The translations under genes and the position numbers were made by a program. The notes under the pieces are model-generated. The model saw only the letters and a list, made by a program, of their open reading frames with translations. It made no database searches and had not been told where the DNA came from. This document shows positions 53,709 to 60,053 of a stretch of 60,053 nt of DNA, in pieces. The stretch's first letter is position 1. Each line of letters starts with the position of its first letter. Source of the stretch: Methylobacteriaceae bacterium (GTDB taxonomy: Bacteria; Pseudomonadota; Alphaproteobacteria; Rhizobiales; Beijerinckiaceae); the NCBI GenBank assembly GCA_020638135.1, contig JACKJE010000019.1, positions 1 to 60,053 on the forward strand, read 5' to 3'.

Positions 53709-53821
53709 GGTAAGGAGTCGGGCCTGCGCCGCCGCTCTGCGACGAGCGTCTCGTGCAGGCCCCGCTCAGCTGCTAAGTTCGGCGTCGCCGCCACGAATGT
53801 CACGCGACGCAAGACGAACAG

Positions 53822-54595
53822 ATGAATACTGAGGGTCATATGTCAGAACGGCTGGTGCTCATCGCCGGCCATTCTCACGTGTATACGTTCCAGTTCAGTT
53901 CATATGCGCAGGATCAGTCGCCCGCCATCGTTCCCATTCCGATCGCTCCGCCGTACGTTCGAGGTTTTGCGACGACCATCGGGCCTTACGAAAGGTCGTA
54001 CTGGGAAGAGCTGATTGATCACGCGGCCGACGCTGACATCGTCATACTCTGGCAAGGCAGCCAGCATCTTGCCGAATTTCTTTTCAGGCACGCCATTCCC
54101 TTCGATTTTGTAGTCGCCACCCATCCGCACCTGCCTTTGGAGCTCAAGTCGCGGATCGTGCCGGAAAGCCTCGTTCGAGAATATGAATGCCGATTCCTCG
54201 TTGACCTCGACTGGGTGCTGATGCGCCTTGCCGAGCGACCCGCGGGCCGCACGTTCGTCTGCGAGACGCCGCCGCCCAAGGGCGACGACGCGGCCTTGCG
54301 CGAGCTTATGCTTGGCGAACCTTATTTCCAGGACCGGGCGCGATTGCTCGGGCTCGACCTGTCTCAAGCGCGCCTGTCTCCGCGCATGCTGCGATTGAAG
54401 CTATGGCTTGTCATCCACCAACTGCTGAAAGAACTCGCCGACAAGCATGGCGCGGGGTATGTCGAGGCGCCCGAAGCCGCGATAGATCCAGACGGTTTTC
54501 TTAAACCGGAATTTTGGGAACGGGACGTCGGACATGGGAACAGCCGATACGGCCACCTGCTGCTGGACACCGTTCTTCGCGCCATGCATCGCTGA
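53822..54595 (+). CDS. SGNH-like protein of unknown function
   Basis: A 257-residue soluble protein. LVLIAGHSHVYTFQFSSY near the start and FWERDVGHGNSRYGHLLL near the end resemble the first and last blocks of SGNH/GDSL-type hydrolases, with His as a possible catalytic residue (DVGHGN). The catalytic Ser is not certain. It lies nine bases before the GSCFA gene. ATG at 53822 (MNTEGHMSE) or 53840 (MSERLV) could start it. Composition is less GC-rich than the flanking genes. Confidence 0.6.
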   Translation: MNTEGHMSERLVLIAGHSHVYTFQFSSYAQDQSPAIVPIPIAPPYVRGFATTIGPYERSYWEELIDHAADADIVILWQGSQHLAEFLFRHAIPFDFVVATHPHLPLELKSRIVPESLVREYECRFLVDLDWVLMRLAERPAGRTFVCETPPPKGDDAALRELMLGEPYFQDRARLLGLDLSQARLSPRMLRLKLWLVIHQLLKELADKHGAGYVEAPEAAIDPDGFLKPEFWERDVGHGNSRYGHLLLDTVLRAMHR

Positions 54596-54604
54596 GGGTC
54601 TGTC

Positions 54605-55663
54605 ATGATCGACCATCCCTACAAGCACTCTACTGCGCGCGCCTTCTGGTCGAGGGCCGTGAGCGCCGGCTGGAGGCCAGATGAAGTCGTCACATCCGAG
54701 CAGCCGCTGATCCGCGCCGGAGAGAAAGTCGTCTCCGCGGGAAGCTGTTTTGCTGCGAATCTTGTCCCCTATCTCGAGCGGGCGGGGTTCGAATATCTGA
54801 GAACCGAGACTCCGCATCCGGCATTTCAATCATGCGCCGACGAGGCGTTGAGCTATGGGAAGTTCAGCGCCCAATACGGAAACATTTATACGTCGCGGCA
54901 ACTCCTGCAATTGCTTCAAAGGGCGCTCGGCCGGTTTCGGCCGACGGAGGACCGATGGCTCGGCTACGACGGGATCATCGATCCTTTTCGGCCGGGATTG
55001 CGGTTCAAGGCGCGATCGAACGCCGAGTTCGACCTTCTATCCGCGCAGCATCTTGCCTGCGTCGCGGCGGCCTTCTCGCAAGCTGATGTCCTGATCTACA
55101 CGCTCGGCCTGACCGAGGCCTGGGTTTCGAGGATCGACGGCGCGGTCTTTCCGGCGTGCCCCGGCACGGTTGCAGGCGAATTCGATCCGGAGCGCCACGC
55201 GTTCGAGAACTATACAGTTTCCGAGACGAACCGCGATCTGGACGAATTTCTCGACCTCCTCCGTTCCGTCAACCCGAACGTGCGCGTAATTCTCACGGTG
55301 TCGCCGGTGCCGCTAGTGGCGACCGCGACAGGCCAGCATGTCCTTGCGGCTACGATGTACAGCAAGGCCGTTCTGCGTGTGGCGGCGCAGGAGGCGACCC
55401 GTCGTCGATCGAACGTGACCTATTTTCCGGCCTTCGAGATCGTGACTGGGCCGCAGGCGCCCGAGACCTTCTTCGACAGCTCTCGGCGAAATGTGACGAC
55501 TGAGGCCATAGACACGGTCATGCACGCATTTTTTGCCAATTGCTCCCTGCCGGCCGATGGCGCCGGGCAGGTTCAGCCGCCCGAGCGAGCGCCCGATATT
55601 GCACGCCTCAGCAGGGACATCGTGGCCGCCGAATGCGAGGAGATGTTCGCAGATCGTCCGTAA
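54605..55663 (+). CDS. GSCFA-domain protein
   Basis: A 352-residue protein of the GSCFA family, named for the GSCFA motif seen here as VVSAGSCFAANLVPYL (Gly46-Ala50). Further family blocks are LSYGKFSAQYGNIYTSRQLL, YTLGLTEAWV, VNPNVRVILTVSPVPLVATA and MYSKAVLRVAAQEA. GSCFA proteins have an SGNH-hydrolase-like fold and sit beside polysaccharide genes, so a role in modifying a surface glycan is likely but inferred. The upstream SGNH-like gene is nearly contiguous. Confidence 0.88.
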   Translation: MIDHPYKHSTARAFWSRAVSAGWRPDEVVTSEQPLIRAGEKVVSAGSCFAANLVPYLERAGFEYLRTETPHPAFQSCADEALSYGKFSAQYGNIYTSRQLLQLLQRALGRFRPTEDRWLGYDGIIDPFRPGLRFKARSNAEFDLLSAQHLACVAAAFSQADVLIYTLGLTEAWVSRIDGAVFPACPGTVAGEFDPERHAFENYTVSETNRDLDEFLDLLRSVNPNVRVILTVSPVPLVATATGQHVLAATMYSKAVLRVAAQEATRRRSNVTYFPAFEIVTGPQAPETFFDSSRRNVTTEAIDTVMHAFFANCSLPADGAGQVQPPERAPDIARLSRDIVAAECEEMFADRP

Positions 55664-55966
55664 TGTCTATCGATCGAGGCCGCATGCGTTCCGGATTTGC
55701 GATGCCGCTTGGCGCCAAGGCTTGCCATATCCCCTCGGGCCGTATAGACAGCGCGCTTCGTGACGCTCCGGCCGGGGGCTGAACGGAAGCTGCCGTCAGG
55801 CAGAGGGGTTCGCGTGAACCCGAAAAGTTGCAGACTTTTCGGACAAGTTCATGCGCAAAGGACCTTCTTCCCGTGTTCCCGCCTTCGATGAAACCTCGTC
55901 GAGCCTTTTCCCAGGGCTCGAAGGGCTCCGCGCCGGAGACGCGATGATGAGGAAAGGCTAGCTGAC
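55664..55966. promoter_or_regulatory. Leader region of the rpsF operon with two hairpins
   Basis: This 303-base stretch has no convincing gene. It holds a perfect inverted repeat CCGAAAAGT-TGCAG-ACTTTTCGG at 55820-55842, extended by GTGAAC/GTTCAT-like flanks, of the type of short dispersed repeats in Hyphomicrobiales. A second small hairpin CTCCG-CGC-CGGAG lies at 55926-55938, about 30 bases before the rpsF ATG; many bacteria have an S6:S18 autoregulatory structure there, but the match was not verified. GAGGAAAGG precedes the start codon. Confidence 0.5.
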
Positions 55967-56410
55967 ATGGCTCTCTACGAGCACATCTACATGGCTCGCC
56001 AGGACATTTCCGCCCAGCAGGTGGAAGCCCTGACCGAGCAGTTCAAAAAGGTCGTCGCCGGTCTCGGCGGATCGGTCGAGAAGACCGAATATTGGGGCGT
56101 GAAGTCCCTCGCCTACCGGATCAAGAAGAACCGCAAGGCGCATTTCTCGCTGTTCAACATCAACGCGCCGCATGCCGCGATCGCCGAGATGGAGCGCCAG
56201 ATGGGCCTGTCGGAAGACGTCCTGCGCTTCATGACCATCCGCGTCGAGGCGCTGGAGGAAGGCCCGTCCGCGATGATGCGCAAGCGCGACGACGATGGCG
56301 AGCGCGGCGACCGCCGTGGCCCGCGCGGCGATCGCCCGGATCGTGGCGACCGCGGCGATCGTCCGCCGCGTCCGCGCCGTGAAGACAGCGCCAACGAGGG
56401 AGGTTTCTGA
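55967..56410 (+). CDS. rpsF: 30S ribosomal protein S6
   Basis: S6 is a small-subunit platform protein that pairs with S18. The 147-residue product has MALYEHIYMARQDISAQQVE and the strand RKAHFSLFNINAPHAAIAEM, followed by SEDVLRFMTIRVEAL. A C-terminal tail of repeated GDRRGPRGDRPD-like units is long and charged, as in many alphaproteobacterial S6 proteins. The stop overlaps the rpsR start (TGATG). Confidence 0.96.
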   Translation: MALYEHIYMARQDISAQQVEALTEQFKKVVAGLGGSVEKTEYWGVKSLAYRIKKNRKAHFSLFNINAPHAAIAEMERQMGLSEDVLRFMTIRVEALEEGPSAMMRKRDDDGERGDRRGPRGDRPDRGDRGDRPPRPRREDSANEGGF

Positions 56411-56646
56411 TGTCCGCTGGCGCCCGTCGTCCCTTCTTCCGCCGTCGCAAGACCTGCCCGTTCTCCGGCCCCAACGCGCCGAAGATCGACTACAAGGACA
56501 CGCGTCTGCTGTCGCGCTACATTTCCGAGCGCGGCAAGATCGTGCCCTCGCGCATCACGGCCGTCTCGGCCAAGAAGCAGCGTGAGCTCGCCCAGGCGAT
56601 CAAGCGCGCGCGCTTCCTGGGCCTGCTGCCCTACGTGATCCGCTAA
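56410..56646 (+). CDS. rpsR: 30S ribosomal protein S18
   Basis: S18 binds S6 on the small-subunit platform. The 78-residue product reads RRPFFRRRKTCPFSGPNAPK, then IDYKDTRLLSRYISERGKIV, PSRITAVSAKKQRELAQAIK and RARFLGLLPYVIR, the full family pattern. Its ATG at 56410 overlaps the rpsF stop. It is followed by palindromic intergenic sequence before the DUF2232 gene. Confidence 0.96.
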   Translation: MSAGARRPFFRRRKTCPFSGPNAPKIDYKDTRLLSRYISERGKIVPSRITAVSAKKQRELAQAIKRARFLGLLPYVIR

Positions 56647-56649
56647 TTC

Positions 56650-56746
56650 TGGACCGCGAGGCTTCAACCTCGCAGCTCCATTCAAATACCGGGATTGCGA
56701 GCCTGAAGGCTCGCGGTCCAATCATCGGTCCGGCAAGCCTGCCGGA
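56650..56746. repeat. Palindromic intergenic elements between rpsR and the DUF2232 gene
   Basis: TGGACCGCGAG at 56650-56660 and CTCGCGGTCCA at 56710-56720 are a perfect 11-base inverted repeat enclosing internal GAGGCTTCAACCTC- and GAGCCTGAAGGCTC-like hairpins. A second hairpin TCCGGCA-AGCC-TGCCGGA lies at 56729-56746. No U-tract follows, so these are not classical terminators; they look like dispersed repeats within an operon and could affect RNA processing. Confidence 0.6.
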
Positions 56747-56803
56747 TATGGCTGGAAGGCCTTCGCGCCTCTCCTAACCGCTCGAAAGGCGGGACAGCTC
56801 GAT

Positions 56804-57781
56804 ATGACGGACACGAAGCTCAAGACATACGGCGCGTCCGCGCTGGTGGCCGCCGCCGCGGGGCTCGCGGCTGCGCTTCTGTTCGTGCTTGCCGCGCGCG
56901 CGTCGCTGGCGACCGTCATGGTCGGCTATTTCGCGCCCATGCCTGTGATGATCGCAGCGCTCGGCTACGGCCTCTCGGTCGGAGCGGCGGCCGCCGCCAT
57001 TGGCGCGGCGTTCATTGCGACGATGCTGCATCCCGCGCTCGGCCTGCTCTATCTGCTCTCGATAGGCGCGCCGGCCGTGCTGATCGCCGCCGCCGCCCTG
57101 CTCGCGCCGACCGGCGAGGAGCGCGGCGGTCGCGATTTCGCGCCGACGGCCGCCGTCCTGACGTCGGCCCTGGTCGCCGCGACCGTGGTTGGCGGCGGCC
57201 TCGCCTATTTCGTCTGGCGCGTCGGCGGCTTCGAAACGCTGCTGGCGAGCGCGATGAAGGAAGGGCAACCGATCGTCGACGCCATGCTCAAGGATTCGAA
57301 GGCTTCCGGCGCGGTCGACGCGGCGCGGCTGACCCGTTTCCTCGTCATGGCCGCCCCGCTCGGCATTGCCGCCTCGCAGCTGATGTCGATGTGCGTCAAC
57401 CTCTATCTCGCCGGGCGCGTTTCGCTGATCTCCGGCAACCTGCCGCGCCGCTGGCCGTCGATCGCGGACGATCTGTCGATCCCGTCGGCTTTCGGCGCGT
57501 TGTTCGCCGCCGCCTGCGGGCTCGTCTTCCTCGGGGGCCTGCCCGGCGTCGTCGCCGGCGTGGTCGCGGCGGTGTTCGGCATGGCCTTCGCGCTGCAGGG
57601 GCTCGCCGTCGCCCACGTCTTCACGCGGGGGTCCGGGGCCAGGCCCGCCTTGCTGATGTCGCTCTACGGCTTGGTCGTGCTGATGCCGCCCTGGCCGTTC
57701 CTGTTTCTGGCGCTCGTCGGTCTGGCCGACGCCGCCTTCCACCTGCGGGCGCGCAAGACCGCGTCCCGAACCCCAAACTGA
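56804..57781 (+). CDS. DUF2232 family membrane protein
   Basis: A 325-residue integral membrane protein of the DUF2232 family, with about eight hydrophobic segments (for example GASALVAAAAGLAAALLFVL-like and FGALFAAACGLVFLGGLPGV). Family members sit between rpsR and rplI in many alphaproteobacteria, as here. No function is established. The start at 56804 (MTDTKLKTYGAS) is unambiguous. rplI follows after 19 bases. Confidence 0.87.
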   Translation: MTDTKLKTYGASALVAAAAGLAAALLFVLAARASLATVMVGYFAPMPVMIAALGYGLSVGAAAAAIGAAFIATMLHPALGLLYLLSIGAPAVLIAAAALLAPTGEERGGRDFAPTAAVLTSALVAATVVGGGLAYFVWRVGGFETLLASAMKEGQPIVDAMLKDSKASGAVDAARLTRFLVMAAPLGIAASQLMSMCVNLYLAGRVSLISGNLPRRWPSIADDLSIPSAFGALFAAACGLVFLGGLPGVVAGVVAAVFGMAFALQGLAVAHVFTRGSGARPALLMSLYGLVVLMPPWPFLFLALVGLADAAFHLRARKTASRTPN

Positions 57782-57800
57782 AGATTACAAGGAGAAGAAC

Positions 57801-58361
57801 ATGGAAGTCATTCTGCTCGAACGCGTCGCCAAGCTCGGCCAGATGGGCGAAGTCGTGCGCGTGCGCGACGGCTTTGCGCGCAACTACCTGCTGCCGCGCG
57901 GCAAGGCGCTGCGCGCCACCGACGCCAACAAGAAGCGCTTCGAGGGCGAGCGCGCCCAGCTCGAGGCCCGCAACCTCGAAGCCAAGGCCGAGGCCGAAAA
58001 GGTCGGCGGCAAGCTCGACGGCAAGACCTACGTCATCATCCGCCAGGCGGGCGAGACCGGCCAGCTCTACGGCTCCGTGTCGTCGCGCGACATTGCCGAC
58101 GCCATCACGGCGGGCGGCGTCAGCGTCAATCGCCAGCAGGTGATCGCGCTGCATCCGATCAAGACGCTCGGCCTGCATGGCGTGCCGGTGCGCCTGCATC
58201 CGGAAGTCGAGGTGAGCGTCACGATCAACGTCGCCCGTTCGGCCGAAGAGGCCGAGCGTCAGGAGCGCGGCGAAAGCATCACTGCCCGCGAGGAAACCTC
58301 GATGGACGATCTCGGTCTCGAAGTCGGCGCCGCTCTGGCGGAGGCCGGCGGCGACGAGTGA
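57801..58361 (+). CDS. rplI: 50S ribosomal protein L9
   Basis: L9 binds 23S rRNA near the L1 stalk with its N-terminal domain. The 186-residue product has MEVILLERVAKLGQMGEVVR and VRDGFARNYLLPRGKALRAT, a connecting charged helix, and GETGQLYGSVSSRDIADAIT with a C-terminal acidic extension. AAGGAG precedes the start. It ends the rpsF operon, followed by a rho-independent terminator. Confidence 0.96.
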   Translation: MEVILLERVAKLGQMGEVVRVRDGFARNYLLPRGKALRATDANKKRFEGERAQLEARNLEAKAEAEKVGGKLDGKTYVIIRQAGETGQLYGSVSSRDIADAITAGGVSVNRQQVIALHPIKTLGLHGVPVRLHPEVEVSVTINVARSAEEAERQERGESITAREETSMDDLGLEVGAALAEAGGDE

Positions 58362-58385
58362 TCTCTTCGCGCTCGCGCAATGCAG

Positions 58386-58414
58386 AAAGGCCGCGGCGAC
58401 CCCGCGGCCTTTTT
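58386..58414 (+). terminator. Rho-independent terminator after rplI
   Basis: The stem GGCCGCGG at 58389-58396 pairs with CCGCGGCC at 58402-58409 around a five-base loop, followed by five T at 58410-58414. It lies about 25 bases after the rplI stop. Confidence 0.88.
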
Positions 58415-58436
58415 GTTTGGCGGATCGTTCTTGCTC

Positions 58437-58456
58437 GTAAGGCACAATTGCCTTAC
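58437..58456. promoter_or_regulatory. Palindromic operator candidate of the toxin-antitoxin pair
   Basis: GTAAGGC-ACAATT-GCCTTAC is a perfect 7-base inverted repeat with a 6-base spacer, ten bases before the antitoxin ATG. AbrB/MazE-type antitoxins bind such sites to repress their own operons, so autoregulation is inferred. Confidence 0.7.
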
Positions 58457-58465
58457 TTTATCGAC

Positions 58466-58741
58466 ATGAAGAGCACGTTGAAAATCACCGCCAAGGGGCA
58501 GGTCACCTTTCGCAAGGACCTGCTCAAGGAACTCGGCGTACAGCCGGGGGATAGGATCGTGGTCGAAACCGTCGCGCCGGGACGGCTGGAAATGCGCGCC
58601 GCCAAATCCGGCAAGGGCATCAGCGGCTTCATCGGATATTTCGACAATCCGGACGACATTCACCTGTCGATCGAGGACATCAACGAGGTGATCGCCGACA
58701 GCTGGGCCGGCGGTCGCGGGCCGTGGACGCCCAAGCGCTGA
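58466..58741 (+). CDS. AbrB/MazE-type antitoxin
   Basis: A 91-residue protein with an N-terminal SpoVT-AbrB swapped-hairpin DNA-binding domain: STLKITAKGQVTFRKDLLKE and LGVQPGDRIVVETVAPGRLE. The C-terminal part (FIGYFDNPDDIHLSIEDINE) would wrap the toxin. It overlaps the PIN-domain gene by one base (TGATG), the usual arrangement of a VapBC-type unit, and is preceded by a perfect palindrome. Confidence 0.87.
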   Translation: MKSTLKITAKGQVTFRKDLLKELGVQPGDRIVVETVAPGRLEMRAAKSGKGISGFIGYFDNPDDIHLSIEDINEVIADSWAGGRGPWTPKR

Positions 58742-59139
58742 TGAAAATCTCGGCTGACACCAACGTTCTGCTGCACGCAGCTTTTCCCGAAGACCCCGTC
58801 CAGACCGCTGTCGCAGCGGAGGCGTTGCAATCGGCCGAAGTCGTCGCGATCTGCACAACTTGCCTCGCGGAATTCGTCTGGGTGATGTCGCGCAGCTACA
58901 GGAGGCAAGGTCAGGAGATCGCGGGCGCCCTTCGCACGCTGATCGCAGACAGCAAGGTCGTCGTCGACCGCCCCGCCGTCGAAGCCGGGCTCGCCGCGCT
59001 CGACGCCGGCGGCGATTTTGCCGATGGCGTCATTGCCTTCGAAGGCCGGCGCATGGGCGGCGACGTCTTCGTCAGCTTCGACCGCGACGCCGTCAAACAT
59101 CTCGAATCGATCGGCGCGCCCGCGACGCTGCTGCGCTGA
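58741..59139 (+). CDS. PIN-domain toxin (VapC-like)
   Basis: A 132-residue PIN-domain protein, probably an RNase toxin. The four acidic positions are visible: Asp6 (ISADTNVLLHA), Glu (CLAEFVWVMS), Asp (GGDFADGVIAF) and Asp (VSFDRDAVKHL). VapC toxins cut tRNA or rRNA; the target here is unknown. The start at 58741 overlaps the antitoxin stop. The pair sits directly behind the ribosomal rplI terminator. Confidence 0.88.
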   Translation: MKISADTNVLLHAAFPEDPVQTAVAAEALQSAEVVAICTTCLAEFVWVMSRSYRRQGQEIAGALRTLIADSKVVVDRPAVEAGLAALDAGGDFADGVIAFEGRRMGGDVFVSFDRDAVKHLESIGAPATLLR

Positions 59140-59180
59140 ATGCGCATAAGACAAGCAGCTTGGCCGTGCGAGGATCGGCC

Positions 59181-60053
59181 ATGATCGATTCCGCCGACGG
59201 ATCGCACGAGGACAAGCGCCGCTTCCGCAACGCCGTGATCGGCGTCGGCGTCGCGCAGCTCTACGCCTGGGGCGTGATCTACTACCCCTTTTCCGTCACC
59301 GGAAAGATGATCGCGGCCGACGTCGGCCTGTCGATCGAGGCGGCTTTCGCCGGCTATTCGTCGATGCTGCTGGTCAGCGCGGTCTTTGCGCCCTGGGTCG
59401 GGCGCGCCATCGACCGGCGCGGCGGGCGCGTCACGCTGGCCTTCGGCACGCTGTGGGCGGCCGGCGCGCTCGCGGTCGCGGCGACGGCGAGCGGGCCGAC
59501 GAGCTTCTACCTGTCGTGCGCCCTGCTCGGCGTCGCCTCGGCGCTCGTGCTCTACGACGCGGGTTTCGCCGCGCTCGTCCAGGTCGCGGGACGGCAGGGC
59601 CGGCGCGCGATCACCTATGTCACCTTTCTCGGCGGCTTCGCCTCGACCGTGTTCTGGCCGATCACCGCCTTTCTCAGCGAGCGCTGGGGCTGGCGAACCA
59701 CCTATCTCGTCTTCGCCGCCGGCCTGGTCGCGATTTGCCTGCCGATCTATCTTTCCGCGCTCGGGCGCGGCCCCGATGTTATCGAGACGGCGGGAAGCGC
59801 GGATGCGCATGCCCATCCCGACGACGAGACGCCGCTGGAAGGGACGGCGCGCCGGCGCGCCTTCGTCTGGTTCGCCACGGCGATTGCGGCGCACCAGCTC
59901 GTCATCGCCGGCCTCTTGATCCACATGATCGACGCCATGCGGCAGGCGGGGCTTACGGGGGAACAGGCGATTATCGTCGGCATGGCCTTCGGCCCGGGCC
60001 AGGTGCTGGCGCGCTTCGCCGAAATGATCTGGGGCACGCGCTTCCCGGCCGTC
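59181..60053 (+). CDS. MFS transporter, 3' end cut by window edge
   Basis: The first 291 codons of a major-facilitator transporter. FRNAVIGVGVAQLYAWGVIY, SSMLLVSAVFAPWVGRAIDR (with the conserved GRxxDRxGGR loop) and TLAFGTLWAAGALAVAATAS are typical N-terminal helices; GGFASTVFWPITAFLSERWG and the following helices complete the first half. The second half begins FVWFATAIAAHQLVIAGLLI. Substrate unknown. The protein is open at the window end. Confidence 0.85.
   Translation, partial: MIDSADGSHEDKRRFRNAVIGVGVAQLYAWGVIYYPFSVTGKMIAADVGLSIEAAFAGYSSMLLVSAVFAPWVGRAIDRRGGRVTLAFGTLWAAGALAVAATASGPTSFYLSCALLGVASALVLYDAGFAALVQVAGRQGRRAITYVTFLGGFASTVFWPITAFLSERWGWRTTYLVFAAGLVAICLPIYLSALGRGPDVIETAGSADAHAHPDDETPLEGTARRRAFVWFATAIAAHQLVIAGLLIHMIDAMRQAGLTGEQAIIVGMAFGPGQVLARFAEMIWGTRFPAV

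Noticed and set aside
55675..55790. Small open frame of about 39 codons after the GSCFA gene
   Set aside because: No ribosome-binding site, no similarity and no context support it.

Overview
The window is GC-rich, densely packed bacterial DNA whose gene order points to an alphaproteobacterium of the Hyphomicrobiales (Rhizobiales). Evidence: hdaA next to perM and ppk opposite purMN; pepA next to holC; lptG-lptD-pdxA-rsmA facing gmk-yicC-mltG-fabF-acpP-fabG-fabD; rpsF-rpsR-DUF2232-rplI; and palindromic intergenic repeats of the type common in that order. A set of nitrogenase-accessory genes suggests a diazotroph, perhaps in or near the Beijerinckiaceae/Methylocystaceae. That family placement is inference.

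Layout. 0-5.2 kb (minus strand): ppk (cut by the window edge), hdaA, a PerM-type permease, a CDP-alcohol phosphatidyltransferase and a secreted TPR protein. 5.3-7.0 kb: purM-purN. 7.1-16.7 kb: a DUF2270 membrane protein, a papain-like protein coupled to a formate-dehydrogenase-like molybdoenzyme, a single-domain haemoglobin, ndk, katG facing oxyR, and an ABC-F ATPase. Almost every gene from purM to the ABC-F gene has its frame broken by single-base indels, including essential ones. No breaks were seen outside about 5.49-16.09 kb, so this looks like a poor-quality stretch of assembly rather than decay. 16.7-22.4 kb: a small Arg/Tyr-rich exported peptide, an MFS carrier, a methyltransferase, holC, a serine hydrolase and pepA. 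22.7-28.9 kb: lptG-lptD-pdxA-rsmA, with lptF and surA missing from the expected order. 28.9-36.5 kb: gmk, yicC, a small inserted secreted gene, mltG and the fatty-acid genes fabF-acpP-fabG-fabD.

36.6-43.8 kb: two TadG-like von Willebrand A proteins bracket a metabolic and nitrogen-fixation-accessory patch (cupin, DUF3303, Cys-cluster protein, Nudix, NifZ-like, HesB/IscA, NifO/ArsC-like, thioredoxin-like 2Fe-2S ferredoxin, TPR). 43.9-55.7 kb is a surface and exported-function region: three large glycosyltransferases, one a double-GT fusion, then three consecutive exported proteins ending in an HExxH metalloprotease with calcium-type repeats, then a pair of SGNH/GSCFA-like proteins. 55.9-58.4 kb is the rpsF-rpsR-DUF2232-rplI operon with a clear terminator, followed by a MazE/VapC-type toxin-antitoxin pair with a perfect operator-like palindrome. 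The window ends inside an MFS transporter.

No rRNA, tRNA, CRISPR array, transposase or phage gene was recognised.
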